Assembly: GCA_002492415.1 (NCBI GenBank)
Contig: DKYK01000030.1
Coordinates: 37,436-101,435 of the forward strand
Origin: Christensenella sp. UBA7102
GTDB lineage: Bacteria > Bacillota > Clostridia > Christensenellales > UBA1750
Direction: 5' to 3'
Length of the DNA stretch: 64,000 nucleotides
In this document: positions 32,587-41,014 of the stretch, in pieces
Position numbering within the stretch: position 1 is the stretch's first letter
How the letters are laid out: each line of letters opens with the position of its first letter
Notes under the pieces: model-generated
Database searches by the model: none
Told to the model about the DNA's origin: nothing
What the model saw: only the letters and a program-made list of their open reading frames with translations
Made by a program: the position numbers and the translations under genes

Positions 32587-33159
32587 TTGAAGCAGAAAAT
32601 CCGAATGTTGATCTTGATGACACTGGTGGTCGCGGCGCTGACGGGCTGTGCCTGCAACGGCGTGACGACGACGCCCACACCGCAGCCCAGTGCCGCGACT
32701 GCGACGCCCATGCCCTCGCCGATGGAGAGCGCAATGCCCTCACCCACGGGCACGGCGGACAGCGAGATGACGCCCTCCGCGTCGCCTGAGGCTTCCGAAA
32801 CGCCCGGCGCAATGGGTATGGACACGGAACGGCTCATCATGGAGCTGGAGAAGCTGAGCGAAGTGGACACCGCCGAGGTGGTTGCCGAGGGCAATCGCGC
32901 GATTGTGGGCTTGAACTTTGACGCGCAGTACCAGGGCACGCTGACCGAGCGAATTGAGGAGATGGTGGTGGAGGGCGTTGCGCGCGTGGAAAGCGCGTTG
33001 ACCGACGTCGCCGTCACGGCTGACCCTACGCTGGTGACCGAGATCAGAACTATGGCCCAGGAGACGAAGGGCCAGACGCTGACCGAGGAACAGAAGACCG
33101 CGTTCGACGAGCTGTATCGCAAAATCAAGCCCGGAGATACGCAGGGGAATGTCTCCTAA
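32587..33159 (+). CDS. YhcN/YlaJ-type sporulation lipoprotein
   Basis: This 190-residue protein has a lipobox LTGC (Cys near residue 21), a Pro/Thr/Ser-rich linker of about 55 residues and a YhcN/YlaJ domain with AIVGLNFDAQYQGTLTERIE. Proteins of this family are found in the spore membrane or coat of bacilli and clostridia. It starts at TTG 32587 with AAGGAGG 9 bases upstream. A weak sigma-G-like element (GTATG, 18 bases, CACAATA at 32535-32564) lies just upstream, but would leave almost no leader. Confidence 0.8.
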   Translation: MKQKIRMLILMTLVVAALTGCACNGVTTTPTPQPSAATATPMPSPMESAMPSPTGTADSEMTPSASPEASETPGAMGMDTERLIMELEKLSEVDTAEVVAEGNRAIVGLNFDAQYQGTLTERIEEMVVEGVARVESALTDVAVTADPTLVTEIRTMAQETKGQTLTEEQKTAFDELYRKIKPGDTQGNVS

Positions 33160-33173
33160 AATGGGAGAAGCGA

Positions 33174-33210
33174 AGGACCTTCGCCGAGAAATGTGCGGCG
33201 AAGGTCTTTT
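33174..33210 (+). terminator. Terminator after the YhcN gene
   Basis: GACCTTCGCCG and CGGCGAAGGTC flank the loop AGAAATGTG and are followed by TTTT. Confidence 0.88.
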
Positions 33211-33290
33211 GCTGTGCGGGAAAGAGGAATGCGGAAAAGGCGGGAAGCGGGGAGAATTATGAATTTATTGCCAACGAACAGAGGGAGCGA

Positions 33291-33319
33291 TTGACGGCGG
33301 GAGAAATGCGCTCTATAAT
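33291..33319 (+). promoter_or_regulatory. Sigma-A promoter of lgt-pncB
   Basis: TTGACG (33291-33296), 17 bases, TATAAT (33314-33319). A GC-rich hairpin (about 33327-33358) follows in the leader. Confidence 0.82.
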
Positions 33320-33392
33320 GAATGCAGCCCCGGGCGCCTGTGCGGACGCAGGGGCGGCGTGACAAAATCTGCTGATTTAGGAGGGCACAGTC

Positions 33393-34358
33393 ATGGTCTG
33401 TCCCAATCCCGTTGCGTTTACCGTGTTCGGGCACGACATCTACTGGTATGGAATACTCATCTCGCTGGCGGTAGTCATCGCGGTGGTCATGGTCTACATG
33501 CAGGCCAAGAAAAAGGGCATAGACCCCGACAGCATGCTGGATTATGCGCTGCTGACCATCCCGGTGGCCATCGTGTTTGCACGCATCTACTATGTGGTCT
33601 TTGAGTGGGAACAGTATGCGGACAATCCCATCAGCGCGCTGTATATCTGGAACGGCGGCATCGCCATCTACGGCTCCATCATCGGCGGCGTCATCGCGAC
33701 GCTGATTTTTTCCAAGTGGAAGAAGATCAGCTTCTGGACGCTGGCCGATCTGGTCGCGCCCGGCCTGGTGCTGGGTCAGGCCATCGGGCGCTGGGGCAAT
33801 TTCTTCAACCAGGAGGCCTATGGGCCCTTGGTGACGGAGGCTTCCAAGCAGTTCTTTCCCTACGCGGTGTACATCGAGCGTTTTGGCGAATGGCACATGG
33901 CGACGTTCTTCTATGAATCCGTTGCCTGCCTGGCGATCTTCATTTTTTTGCTGATTTACCGCGCAAAGGCGAAAAAGGCGCCCGACGGCAACCTGTTTTT
34001 GTGGTACTGGGTGCTCTACGGCATTGAGCGGTTCTTTGTGGAGGGACTGCGGGAGGACAGCCTGTGGATGTTCAAGGGCGGCATCCCGATCGGCAACCTG
34101 ATCTTTTTCCCAAGCGGACTGCGCGTTTCGCAGGTGCTCAGCCTGGTGATGGTCATCGCATTTGCCATCGTGCTGCTGGTGCGCTTTATCAAGCGGCGCA
34201 AGGCGGCGCAGGCGCAGCCTGCCCAGCTTGATCCCGAACTGGTGCTGGTGGACGAAACGCAGGCACAGCCCGCCCAGGAGAGCGGCGACGAAACCGAAGA
34301 AGCTGCACCGACCGAGGAGCAGTCCGAAACGACCGAAGAAGAACCAAAAGAAAAATAA
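33393..34358 (+). CDS. lgt: Prolipoprotein diacylglyceryl transferase
   Basis: This 321-residue membrane enzyme transfers diacylglycerol from phosphatidylglycerol to the lipobox cysteine. It shows FARIYYVVFEWEQY, WNGGIAIYGSIIGGV and the signature GQAIGRWGNFFNQEAYG. It has about seven membrane helices and a long acidic C-terminal tail (about residues 280-321, rich in Glu, Gln and Ala) that is unusual for Lgt and probably disordered in the cytoplasm. Several lipoproteins in this window are its likely substrates. AGGAGG precedes the ATG. Confidence 0.95.
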   Translation: MVCPNPVAFTVFGHDIYWYGILISLAVVIAVVMVYMQAKKKGIDPDSMLDYALLTIPVAIVFARIYYVVFEWEQYADNPISALYIWNGGIAIYGSIIGGVIATLIFSKWKKISFWTLADLVAPGLVLGQAIGRWGNFFNQEAYGPLVTEASKQFFPYAVYIERFGEWHMATFFYESVACLAIFIFLLIYRAKAKKAPDGNLFLWYWVLYGIERFFVEGLREDSLWMFKGGIPIGNLIFFPSGLRVSQVLSLVMVIAFAIVLLVRFIKRRKAAQAQPAQLDPELVLVDETQAQPAQESGDETEEAAPTEEQSETTEEEPKEK

Positions 34359-34405
34359 AAACAGAACTGACGCCCGGAAAAACGGGCAGAGAAGGGGTGG
34401 CACGC

Positions 34406-35860
34406 ATGCGCAATCTATCCATGCTCACGGACCTGTATCAGATGACCATGATGAATGGCTACATCAAGGCGGGCACGCGCGACCGCATCGCGGTGTTCGA
34501 CGTGTTCTACCGGCAGAATCCGGGTGGCTCGGCCTTCGCAGTGGCCGCCGGCCTGGAACAGGTCATCGAGTACATCGAGAATCTTCACTTTGATGAAAGC
34601 GACATCGAATACCTGCGGGGGCTGAACCTGTTTGACGAAAAGTTCTTCGAGTACCTGAAGGACTTCCGCTTCACTGGCGAGCTGTACGCAGTGCCCGAGG
34701 GCACGGTGGTGTTCCCCTACGAGCCGCTGATCCGCGTCAGGGCGCCCATCTTTGAGGCGCAGCTGATTGAGACGGCGATGCTCAACATCATCAACCATCA
34801 GACGCTTATCGCCTCCAAGGCGGCGCGCGTGTGCCAGGCGGCGCAGGGGGACCTTGTGATGGAGTTCGGCTTGCGCAGGGCACAGGGGCCCGACGCGGGG
34901 CTGTACGGCGCGCGCGCGGCGCTGATCGCGGGTTGCGGCTCAACGAGCAATGTGCTGGCGGGAAAGCTGTTTGACGTGCCAGTGGCGGGCACCCATGCGC
35001 ACAGCTGGGTGATGTCCTTCCCCGATGAGCTGACGGCTTTCCGCGCCTATGCCGACGCCTATCCCGATGCCTGCCTGCTGCTGGTAGATACCTACGACAC
35101 GCTGGGCAGCGGCATGCCCAACGCCATCCAGGTGTTCCGCGAGCTGAGGCAAAAGGGCCACGAACCGCTGGGCATCCGGCTGGACAGCGGAGACTTAGCC
35201 TACCTGTCCCGCCAATGCCGCCGCATGATGGACGAAGCGGGTTTCCCCAAGGCCAAGGTGTGCGCATCGGGCGACCTGGATGAGAACGTGATCTGGGATC
35301 TGAAGCAGCAGGGCGCGTGTATCGATTCCTGGGGCGTGGGCACCAAGCTCATCACCTCGGACGACTGCCCCGCGCTGGGCGGCGTGTACAAGATGAGCGC
35401 CGAGGTGATCGACGGCCAGGTGGTGCCCAAGATCAAAGTGTCGGAAAACCCGGCGAAGGTGACCAATCCCGGCATCAAAAAGGTGCAGCGCATCTACAAC
35501 AAAGAGGGCATGGCGATGGCGGACATCATCATGCTGGAACACGAGGTCATCGACGAGAGCAAGCCGCTGACCATCTTCCATCCGGTGGACACCTGGAAGA
35601 GGCAGACTTACACCGACTACACGCTGCGCGACCTGCTGGCGCCGGTGTTCGTGGACGGCAAATGTGTCTACGAGCGCCCCACGCTCAAACAGATCCGCGA
35701 ATACCACAAAAAAGAGATTGCGTCGCTGTGGGAGCAGTACCGCAGAAGGCTCAATCCCCATGTCTACAAGGTGGACCTGTCCTACGAGTTGTACGCGCTG
35801 CGGCACCGGCTGCTCAGCCAGGCGCGCACAGAGGCGGGCGACCTGCCGCCGATGCAGTAA
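34406..35860 (+). CDS. pncB: Nicotinate phosphoribosyltransferase
   Basis: This 484-residue enzyme converts nicotinate and PRPP to nicotinate mononucleotide for NAD salvage. Seen are LSMLTDLYQMTMMNGYI at the start, EFGLRRAQGPDAGLYGARAA, GTHAHSWVMSFPDEL with the active-site His region, IRLDSGDL and GVGTKLITSDDCPALGGVYK. Length is that of the Gram-positive NAPRT type. It starts 48 bases after the lgt stop and AAGGGG precedes the ATG, so it shares the lgt promoter. Confidence 0.95.
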   Translation: MRNLSMLTDLYQMTMMNGYIKAGTRDRIAVFDVFYRQNPGGSAFAVAAGLEQVIEYIENLHFDESDIEYLRGLNLFDEKFFEYLKDFRFTGELYAVPEGTVVFPYEPLIRVRAPIFEAQLIETAMLNIINHQTLIASKAARVCQAAQGDLVMEFGLRRAQGPDAGLYGARAALIAGCGSTSNVLAGKLFDVPVAGTHAHSWVMSFPDELTAFRAYADAYPDACLLLVDTYDTLGSGMPNAIQVFRELRQKGHEPLGIRLDSGDLAYLSRQCRRMMDEAGFPKAKVCASGDLDENVIWDLKQQGACIDSWGVGTKLITSDDCPALGGVYKMSAEVIDGQVVPKIKVSENPAKVTNPGIKKVQRIYNKEGMAMADIIMLEHEVIDESKPLTIFHPVDTWKRQTYTDYTLRDLLAPVFVDGKCVYERPTLKQIREYHKKEIASLWEQYRRRLNPHVYKVDLSYELYALRHRLLSQARTEAGDLPPMQ

Positions 35861-35908
35861 AACCCGCGCTTGGGTGAATTTATCTCCCCATGGCGCGTAA
35901 AATGGTGT

Positions 35909-35943
35909 ATAATAGAGGACGACAGCTGTCGTTCTCTATTTTT
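35909..35943 (+). terminator. Terminator of lgt-pncB
   Basis: ATAGAGGACGACAGC and GTCGTTCTCTAT form a near-perfect hairpin followed by TTTTTAT. Confidence 0.88.
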
Positions 35944-35963
35944 ATATGCTACGGAGGTGCGCC

Positions 35964-36857
35964 ATGGGGTTCCGAAAGATACCGGGCAGTGAGGAGTGGA
36001 TCGACGTGATTCCGGTTCACGAGGGCTGGTCGGGCGATGAGAAATTCCGCGTCGCGTGCGCGGACGGGCGGCAGCTGCTGCTGCGCATCAGCGCGCAGGA
36101 GAAGATGGAGCGCAGGAGAAGCGAATACGAGACGCTGATGCAGATCAATGCACGAACAGAGGCGAACATCCCGCGCGCGGTGGACTTCGGCGCATGCCAG
36201 GGCGGCGCGTACACGCTGCTTAGCTGGGTGCCGGGACGGTCTGCGGAAGAGGTGCTGCCCGCGCTTGCGGAAAGCGAGCAGGCGGTGCTGGGCGTGCAGG
36301 CGGGGAACATCGCGCGGCAGCTGCACGCGGTGCCCGCTCCGGAGGGCGTGGAGGATTGGCAGCCGCGATTTTCTCGCAAAATGGCGCGTAAGGTGGAGCA
36401 GTATCGCAACTGCCCCATCCAGATTTCGGAATGCACGGATTTTGCGGATTATGTGCGTGAAAACGGGAGGCTGATCGAGGGGCGGGAGAATCGCTTTCAG
36501 CACGGTGACCTGCACGTGGGCAATATGGTAGTGGACGATGAGATGCGGCTGGGACTGGTGGACTTTGACCGCATGGACTGGGGAGATCCTTGGGAGGAGT
36601 TTAACCGCATCACCTGGTCGGCGCAGTGCTCGCCGGTCTTTGCCTCGGCGATGCTGCGGCGCTACTTCGGCGGGGAGGTGCCCGGGGAATTCTGGCGGCT
36701 GCTGGCGCTGTACATGGCGAGCAATCAGCTTTCCTGCATCCCGTGGGCCGTTCCGTTCGGGCAAGAGCAGGTCGATGGGATGGTGGCGCAGTGCCGACAG
36801 GTGCGCGCATGGTACCCCGGCGCATATGGCGACGGCGCGCCGGCGTGGTTTCGATAA
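35964..36857 (+). CDS. Aminoglycoside phosphotransferase-like kinase
   Basis: This 297-residue protein has the protein-kinase-like fold of the APH/choline kinase family. The catalytic loop HGDLHVGNMVVDDEM (about 182-196) and metal motif LVDFDRMDWGDPWEEF are intact. APH-like proteins in Clostridia phosphorylate antibiotics, sugars or homoserine; the real substrate is unknown. CGGAGGTG lies 7 bases before ATG 35964. The next gene begins about 40 bases downstream. Confidence 0.87.
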   Translation: MGFRKIPGSEEWIDVIPVHEGWSGDEKFRVACADGRQLLLRISAQEKMERRRSEYETLMQINARTEANIPRAVDFGACQGGAYTLLSWVPGRSAEEVLPALAESEQAVLGVQAGNIARQLHAVPAPEGVEDWQPRFSRKMARKVEQYRNCPIQISECTDFADYVRENGRLIEGRENRFQHGDLHVGNMVVDDEMRLGLVDFDRMDWGDPWEEFNRITWSAQCSPVFASAMLRRYFGGEVPGEFWRLLALYMASNQLSCIPWAVPFGQEQVDGMVAQCRQVRAWYPGAYGDGAPAWFR

Positions 36858-36899
36858 AGGACTATGAAGCCAGGAATCAAAAGAAGGGGAGAGTGCAAG

Positions 36900-37739
36900 A
36901 TGAGACTGGGAATTTCACACGTGCTGCCGCACGAAACGCCTGTGCAGTGGGCGCAGGAGCTGCGGGCGCTGGGGCTGTCTGCGGCGGTATTTCCCGTGGA
37001 GTACACGGCCGGAGAGGACCTGATCGCCGACTACGCGGACGCCTGCCGCCGCAGCGGGCTGCTGATTGCGGAGGTGGGCGCGTGGAGCAATCCCGTGTCC
37101 GAAAACGCCGAGGAGCGAGAGAGGGCGCTGGACAAGTGCATTGGGCAGCTGCGGCTGGCCGACGAGCTGGGCGCGCGCTGCTGCGTCAACATCGCGGGGG
37201 CCTTCGGCGGAGCGCGATGGGACGGCTTTCACCGTGCCAATTACACGCAGGAGGCCTGGGATGCGACAGTCGCATCCATCCGAACCATTATCGACGCGGT
37301 GAAGCCCAAGCGCACCGTCTACTGCATGGAGGCCATGCAATGGATGATCCCGGATAGCCCGCAGCAGTACCTGAAGCTGCTGCAGGCCGTGGACCGCGAG
37401 GCCTTTGGCGTGCACATCGACGTGACCAACTGGGTCTACACGCCGCGGCACTACCTGTACAGCCGCGAGTTCATCGACGAGATATTCGACCTGCTGGGGG
37501 ACGGCGTGCGCTCCTGCCATCTGAAGGATTCGCACCTGGGCCAGGAGATGACCAGCCTGCTGCGCGAGGTGCCCGTGGGCCTGGGCGAGCTGGACATCGC
37601 GCACTACATCGAGCGCGCGGAGGATCTCAGTCCCGAGACGCCGATGATCATCGAGCACCTGAGCGGCGACCAGGCGTACCGGGACGCCGTGCAGCGCGTG
37701 CAGGGCATTGCGCAGCGCGCGGGCGTCGCCATTCGATAA
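36900..37739 (+). CDS. Sugar phosphate isomerase/epimerase (TIM barrel, first)
   Basis: This 279-residue protein of the xylose-isomerase-like TIM barrel family (IolE/IolH type) shows LGARCCVNIAGAFGG, YCMEAMQWMIP, the metal region VHIDVTNWVYTP, CHLKDSHLGQEM and IIEHLSGD. The metal ligands Glu, Asp, His and Glu are all present, so it should be an active isomerase or epimerase. GGGGAGAG supports ATG 36900. It is followed by a second family member after 15 bases. Confidence 0.86.
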   Translation: MRLGISHVLPHETPVQWAQELRALGLSAAVFPVEYTAGEDLIADYADACRRSGLLIAEVGAWSNPVSENAEERERALDKCIGQLRLADELGARCCVNIAGAFGGARWDGFHRANYTQEAWDATVASIRTIIDAVKPKRTVYCMEAMQWMIPDSPQQYLKLLQAVDREAFGVHIDVTNWVYTPRHYLYSREFIDEIFDLLGDGVRSCHLKDSHLGQEMTSLLREVPVGLGELDIAHYIERAEDLSPETPMIIEHLSGDQAYRDAVQRVQGIAQRAGVAIR

Positions 37740-37754
37740 AGAGGAGGAGAGGTC

Positions 37755-38531
37755 ATGATCCGACTGGGCATTTGCACCGGCATCGAGCATGCCGCGTTGA
37801 TGAAGGAAATCGGCTACGACTATGTGGAGCTGGGCATGACGACGGTGGCGCAGCTGGACGCCGCGGCTTATGCGGACCTGAGGAAGCAGGTGCAAGCGGC
37901 GCCGCTGCCCGTTGAGGCGATGAACGGTATGATACCAGGAGAATACTGTCTGTGCTCGCCCGAGGGCACAGGCCCGGCCGTGCGCGAATACCTCGCCCGC
38001 GCGTTTGACCGCGCGCAGGAGCTGGGCGTGCAGATCGTGGTGTTCGGCTCCGGCGGGGCGCGGCGTCTGCCCGAGGGCATGCGCTATGCCGACGGCTATC
38101 GGTATTTGACGGATTATTTGCGGTTGGCGGGGAGCGTTGCGCACCAGCATGACATGACCATCGCCATCGAACCGCTGCGCGCGCAGGAGTGCAACATCAT
38201 CAACCATGTGGCGGAAGCGCAGTACCTGGCAGAGCGCGTTGGGCAGAGCAACGTGGGGGCGCTGGCCGATCTGTACCACATGATGGCGGGCGGCGAGGAC
38301 TGCGCGGCGCTGGAAAAGTCCGTGTTGCACTGCCACATCGCCGAACGGGTGCAACGTGCCTATCCCAAGGCAGGCGACGGCACGCAGAAGGAGTATGCGG
38401 AGTTCTTTGGCAAGCTGAAAGCACAGGGATACGCCGGGCGAGTGAGCGTCGAAGGCAGCTGTACGGATTTTGCGACGGCTGCGCGCGATGCCTACATTGA
38501 ATTGGACGGATACAGAAGCGTGAACAAATAA
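37755..38531 (+). CDS. Sugar phosphate isomerase/epimerase (TIM barrel, second)
   Basis: This 258-residue protein of the same superfamily shows QIVVFGSGGARRLPEG, IAIEPLRAQECNIIN, ALADLYHMMAGGED and a closing GRVSVEGSCTDF. It is only distantly similar to its neighbour, so the pair is not a recent duplication; the two may catalyse consecutive steps. AGGAGGAG lies before the ATG. The substrate is not evident. Confidence 0.86.
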   Translation: MIRLGICTGIEHAALMKEIGYDYVELGMTTVAQLDAAAYADLRKQVQAAPLPVEAMNGMIPGEYCLCSPEGTGPAVREYLARAFDRAQELGVQIVVFGSGGARRLPEGMRYADGYRYLTDYLRLAGSVAHQHDMTIAIEPLRAQECNIINHVAEAQYLAERVGQSNVGALADLYHMMAGGEDCAALEKSVLHCHIAERVQRAYPKAGDGTQKEYAEFFGKLKAQGYAGRVSVEGSCTDFATAARDAYIELDGYRSVNK

Positions 38532-38549
38532 AATCTGGAGGGTCGAAGG

Positions 38550-39698
38550 ATGGATTACAAACTGTACGAGGGAATTGAACGGCGCGGAACCAACTGTCTG
38601 AAGTGGGACAGCTGCCCGGAGGATGTGCTGCCCATGTGGGTGGCGGATATGGACTTTCCCTGCGCGCCGGGCATCATGGAGGCGCTGGCGGCGCGCGTTG
38701 CGCACCCGGCGATGGGTTACACGCGCCGCAGTGAGCGCGACGACCGGGCGGTGATCGACTACTATGCGCGCAATCATGGGATCTCCCTCAAAAAGGAGGA
38801 CCTGCTCTTTACGCCAGGTGTCGTGGACTCGCTGCTGCTGGCGGTGCACGCGCTGACGGAGCCGGGCGACAAAGTGCTCATTCAGACGCCGGTGTACGGG
38901 CCGTTCTACTCGGTGATCGACCGGGCAAAGCGCATGAGGGTGGAAAGCCCGCTGGTAGAGACCGAGAGCGGCAAGTGGGAGATGGACCTTGCAGATCTGG
39001 ACGATAAACTGCCCGGCTGTAAGCTGATGCTGCTGTGTTCGCCGCACAACCCTTGCGGCAGGGTGTGGCCCCGAGAGACGCTGCAGGCGGTGCTGAACCT
39101 GTGCAAAAAATACAACGTGTACCTGGTGGCGGACGAAATCCATTGTGACTTTGCGCTGGACGGTCGTAAAAACGTATCGGTGCTGACGCTGGAGGGCGCG
39201 CAGAGCGGTGTGGCGGCGGCGGTATCGGCGACCAAGACCTTCAACATCGCGGGGTTGGATCATTCTACCTTCCTGATCCCGGATGCCCAGATGCGCGGTA
39301 AAATTGCGGAAAAGGCGAGCGAGATCGGCATGAAGGGCGGAAATCTGCTGGGCGTGCTGGCCACTACGGCGGCGTATGAAACGGGAGATGAGTGGCTTGC
39401 CCAGGTCAAGCGCATTGTGCAGGAGAACCGTGACCTGGCGGTCAAAGAATTGACCGAGGCGGGCGCGAAGGCGTGGCCCAACGAGGGTACCTATCTGCTG
39501 CTGGTGGATCTGCGGGCGTTCGGAAGAAACAGCGATGAATTGCATGAGCTGCTGATGGACAAGGCCAAGGTTCGCCTGAACAAGGGAACGGATTACGGAA
39601 AGGCGAGCGATGGATTCATGCGCCTGAATCTGGCCACAACGCCTGCGCTGATGCAGGAAGGATTGCGTCGCATCTGCGCGCTGCTCAAAGCGTTGTGA
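38550..39698 (+). CDS. MalY/PatB-type PLP aminotransferase
   Basis: This 382-residue fold-type I PLP enzyme has the diagnostic opening of the MalY/PatB group (DVLPMWVADMDFPCAPGI). It also has TPGVVDSLLLAV, CSPHNPCGRVW, VADEIHCDF and the PLP lysine in SATKTFNIAGL. MalY/PatB proteins are C-S lyases (cystathionine beta-lyase) and may also regulate. Here it sits in a run of isomerases, so a transaminase role on a sugar-derived compound cannot be excluded. The next gene begins at a GTG overlapping its stop codon. Confidence 0.88.
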   Translation: MDYKLYEGIERRGTNCLKWDSCPEDVLPMWVADMDFPCAPGIMEALAARVAHPAMGYTRRSERDDRAVIDYYARNHGISLKKEDLLFTPGVVDSLLLAVHALTEPGDKVLIQTPVYGPFYSVIDRAKRMRVESPLVETESGKWEMDLADLDDKLPGCKLMLLCSPHNPCGRVWPRETLQAVLNLCKKYNVYLVADEIHCDFALDGRKNVSVLTLEGAQSGVAAAVSATKTFNIAGLDHSTFLIPDAQMRGKIAEKASEIGMKGGNLLGVLATTAAYETGDEWLAQVKRIVQENRDLAVKELTEAGAKAWPNEGTYLLLVDLRAFGRNSDELHELLMDKAKVRLNKGTDYGKASDGFMRLNLATTPALMQEGLRRICALLKAL

Positions 39699-40258
39699 GC
39701 CGACTGATTTTTTTGGACACGGAGTACAACTCGGCAGGAGAACTCGCGCAGCTGGCCTATGTGCTGTGGGAGCGGGGATGTGCGCGCGCAAAGAACTTTT
39801 ACTTTTGCATCAGCGGCATGGACGAGTGCGCCAAACGCGTCAACAGGCTGGATTCGGACTGGCTGCGCGAAAACGGCATGACGTATGCCGGGGCAAGAGA
39901 CGAGGTGCTGGCGGACTTTTCCGGCGCGACGCTGCTGGCGCACAACCTGAATGCCGACAAACGCGTGCTGGAAAGAGCGTTCGGCGCGCTGCCCAACGCG
40001 TATGGGTTGTGCACCATGTATCGCTTTGCGCGGGTGCTCAAGCTGCCCGGAGGACGCCCCTGGAAGATGCCCAGCCTGCGTGAATTGATGGCGCACTATG
40101 CAGTTACGGAAGAGGAGGCTGCCGCGCAGATGGAACGAGACTTTGGCTGCTGCGGCGCGGCGCACGACGCGCGCTGGGATGCCGAGGCCGTGCGCCTGTG
40201 CGTGATGCGCGCGATGCGCCGCGGCGACTGCCGCAACCTGCTGAAGGAAGAGGAATAG
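39695..40258 (+). CDS. DEDD-type 3'-5' exonuclease domain protein
   Basis: This 187-residue protein has an exonuclease fold: FLDTEYNSAGE (Exo I, D-x-E), LLAHNLNADKRVL (Exo II) and AAHDARWDAEAV (Exo III, H-x4-D). It should trim RNA or DNA 3' ends, as in RNase T-like and DnaQ-like proteins. The GTG start at 39695 overlaps the stop of the aminotransferase gene, so it is co-translated. It has no other domains. Confidence 0.85.
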   Translation: MSRLIFLDTEYNSAGELAQLAYVLWERGCARAKNFYFCISGMDECAKRVNRLDSDWLRENGMTYAGARDEVLADFSGATLLAHNLNADKRVLERAFGALPNAYGLCTMYRFARVLKLPGGRPWKMPSLRELMAHYAVTEEEAAAQMERDFGCCGAAHDARWDAEAVRLCVMRAMRRGDCRNLLKEEE

Positions 40259-40271
40259 GAGCGAAACAAGC

Positions 40272-40949
40272 ATGGATAGGCTTTGGACGATTGAGACGCA
40301 CGCGCACAGCGCGGAGGTGAGTCTGTGCGCCAAGCTGTATGGCGCGCAGACGGCGCGCGCGGTGAAGAACGCGGGGTGCGACGCGATGATCCTGACGGAT
40401 CACTATACGCCGGAGTTCTTTCCGGCGGATCTGAAGGGGACGGCATATGAGGCGCGCGTGGACGACTTCTTTGCTGGGTATCGCGCGGCGAAGGCGGAGG
40501 GCGAAATCATCGGGCTGGCGGTGTTCCCCGCGCTGGAGGTGCGCATTGCGTCAGGACCGGAGGATTACCTGATCTACGGCGTGACGATCGAGGAGCTGAA
40601 GACATTGGGAAATCTGGCGCACCTGACGCTGCCGCAGCTGCGGCAGCGGGTGCATGCAACGCCCTACGGACTTCTCATCCAGGCGCATCCTTTTCGCGAG
40701 TACCTGACCTGCCAGGATCCTGCGCTGCTGGATGGCGTAGAGGTGTGCAACGGCAATCCGCGCCACAACAGCCACAACGACCGGGCGCACGCGTTTGCAC
40801 AGGCGCACGACCTGCTGATGACCGCAGGCAGCGATGTGCACGAGAGCATGGATCCCGGCGGCGCGCTGATGACTTGCCCGCCCTTTGCCGACATTCGGCA
40901 GTTTGCACGATTGCTCAGGAGCGGCAGCGTGCAACGCAAGCTGGATTGA
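40272..40949 (+). CDS. PHP-domain metal-dependent phosphoesterase
   Basis: This 225-residue protein shows ETHAHSAEVSLCAKLYG (motif I), DAMILTDHYTPEFF (motif II), IQAHPFREYLTC and AGSDVHESMDPGG. It resembles the shorter PHP proteins rather than DNA polymerase. The metal-binding residues look intact, so a phosphatase or nuclease-like activity is likely. It ends the six-gene run that begins near 35964 and is followed by a strong terminator. Confidence 0.85.
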   Translation: MDRLWTIETHAHSAEVSLCAKLYGAQTARAVKNAGCDAMILTDHYTPEFFPADLKGTAYEARVDDFFAGYRAAKAEGEIIGLAVFPALEVRIASGPEDYLIYGVTIEELKTLGNLAHLTLPQLRQRVHATPYGLLIQAHPFREYLTCQDPALLDGVEVCNGNPRHNSHNDRAHAFAQAHDLLMTAGSDVHESMDPGGALMTCPPFADIRQFARLLRSGSVQRKLD

Positions 40950-40957
40950 CCATAAAG

Positions 40958-41000
40958 AAACCCTGTTTTCCCGGGATTTTCGGGAAAACAGGGTTTTGTT
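40958..41000. terminator. Bidirectional terminator
   Basis: AAACCCTGTTTTCCC and GGGAAAACAGGGTTT form a perfect 15-pair stem. TTGTTTTG follows on the plus strand. It separates the PHP gene from the convergent glycyl radical enzyme gene. Confidence 0.93.
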
Positions 41001-41014
41001 TTGCTGATTTTGAA

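Noticed and set aside
36915..39791. An open frame of 958 codons on the minus strand across the isomerase run
   Set aside because: It is an antisense shadow of three clear genes with their own ribosome sites; no domain is visible in the translation.
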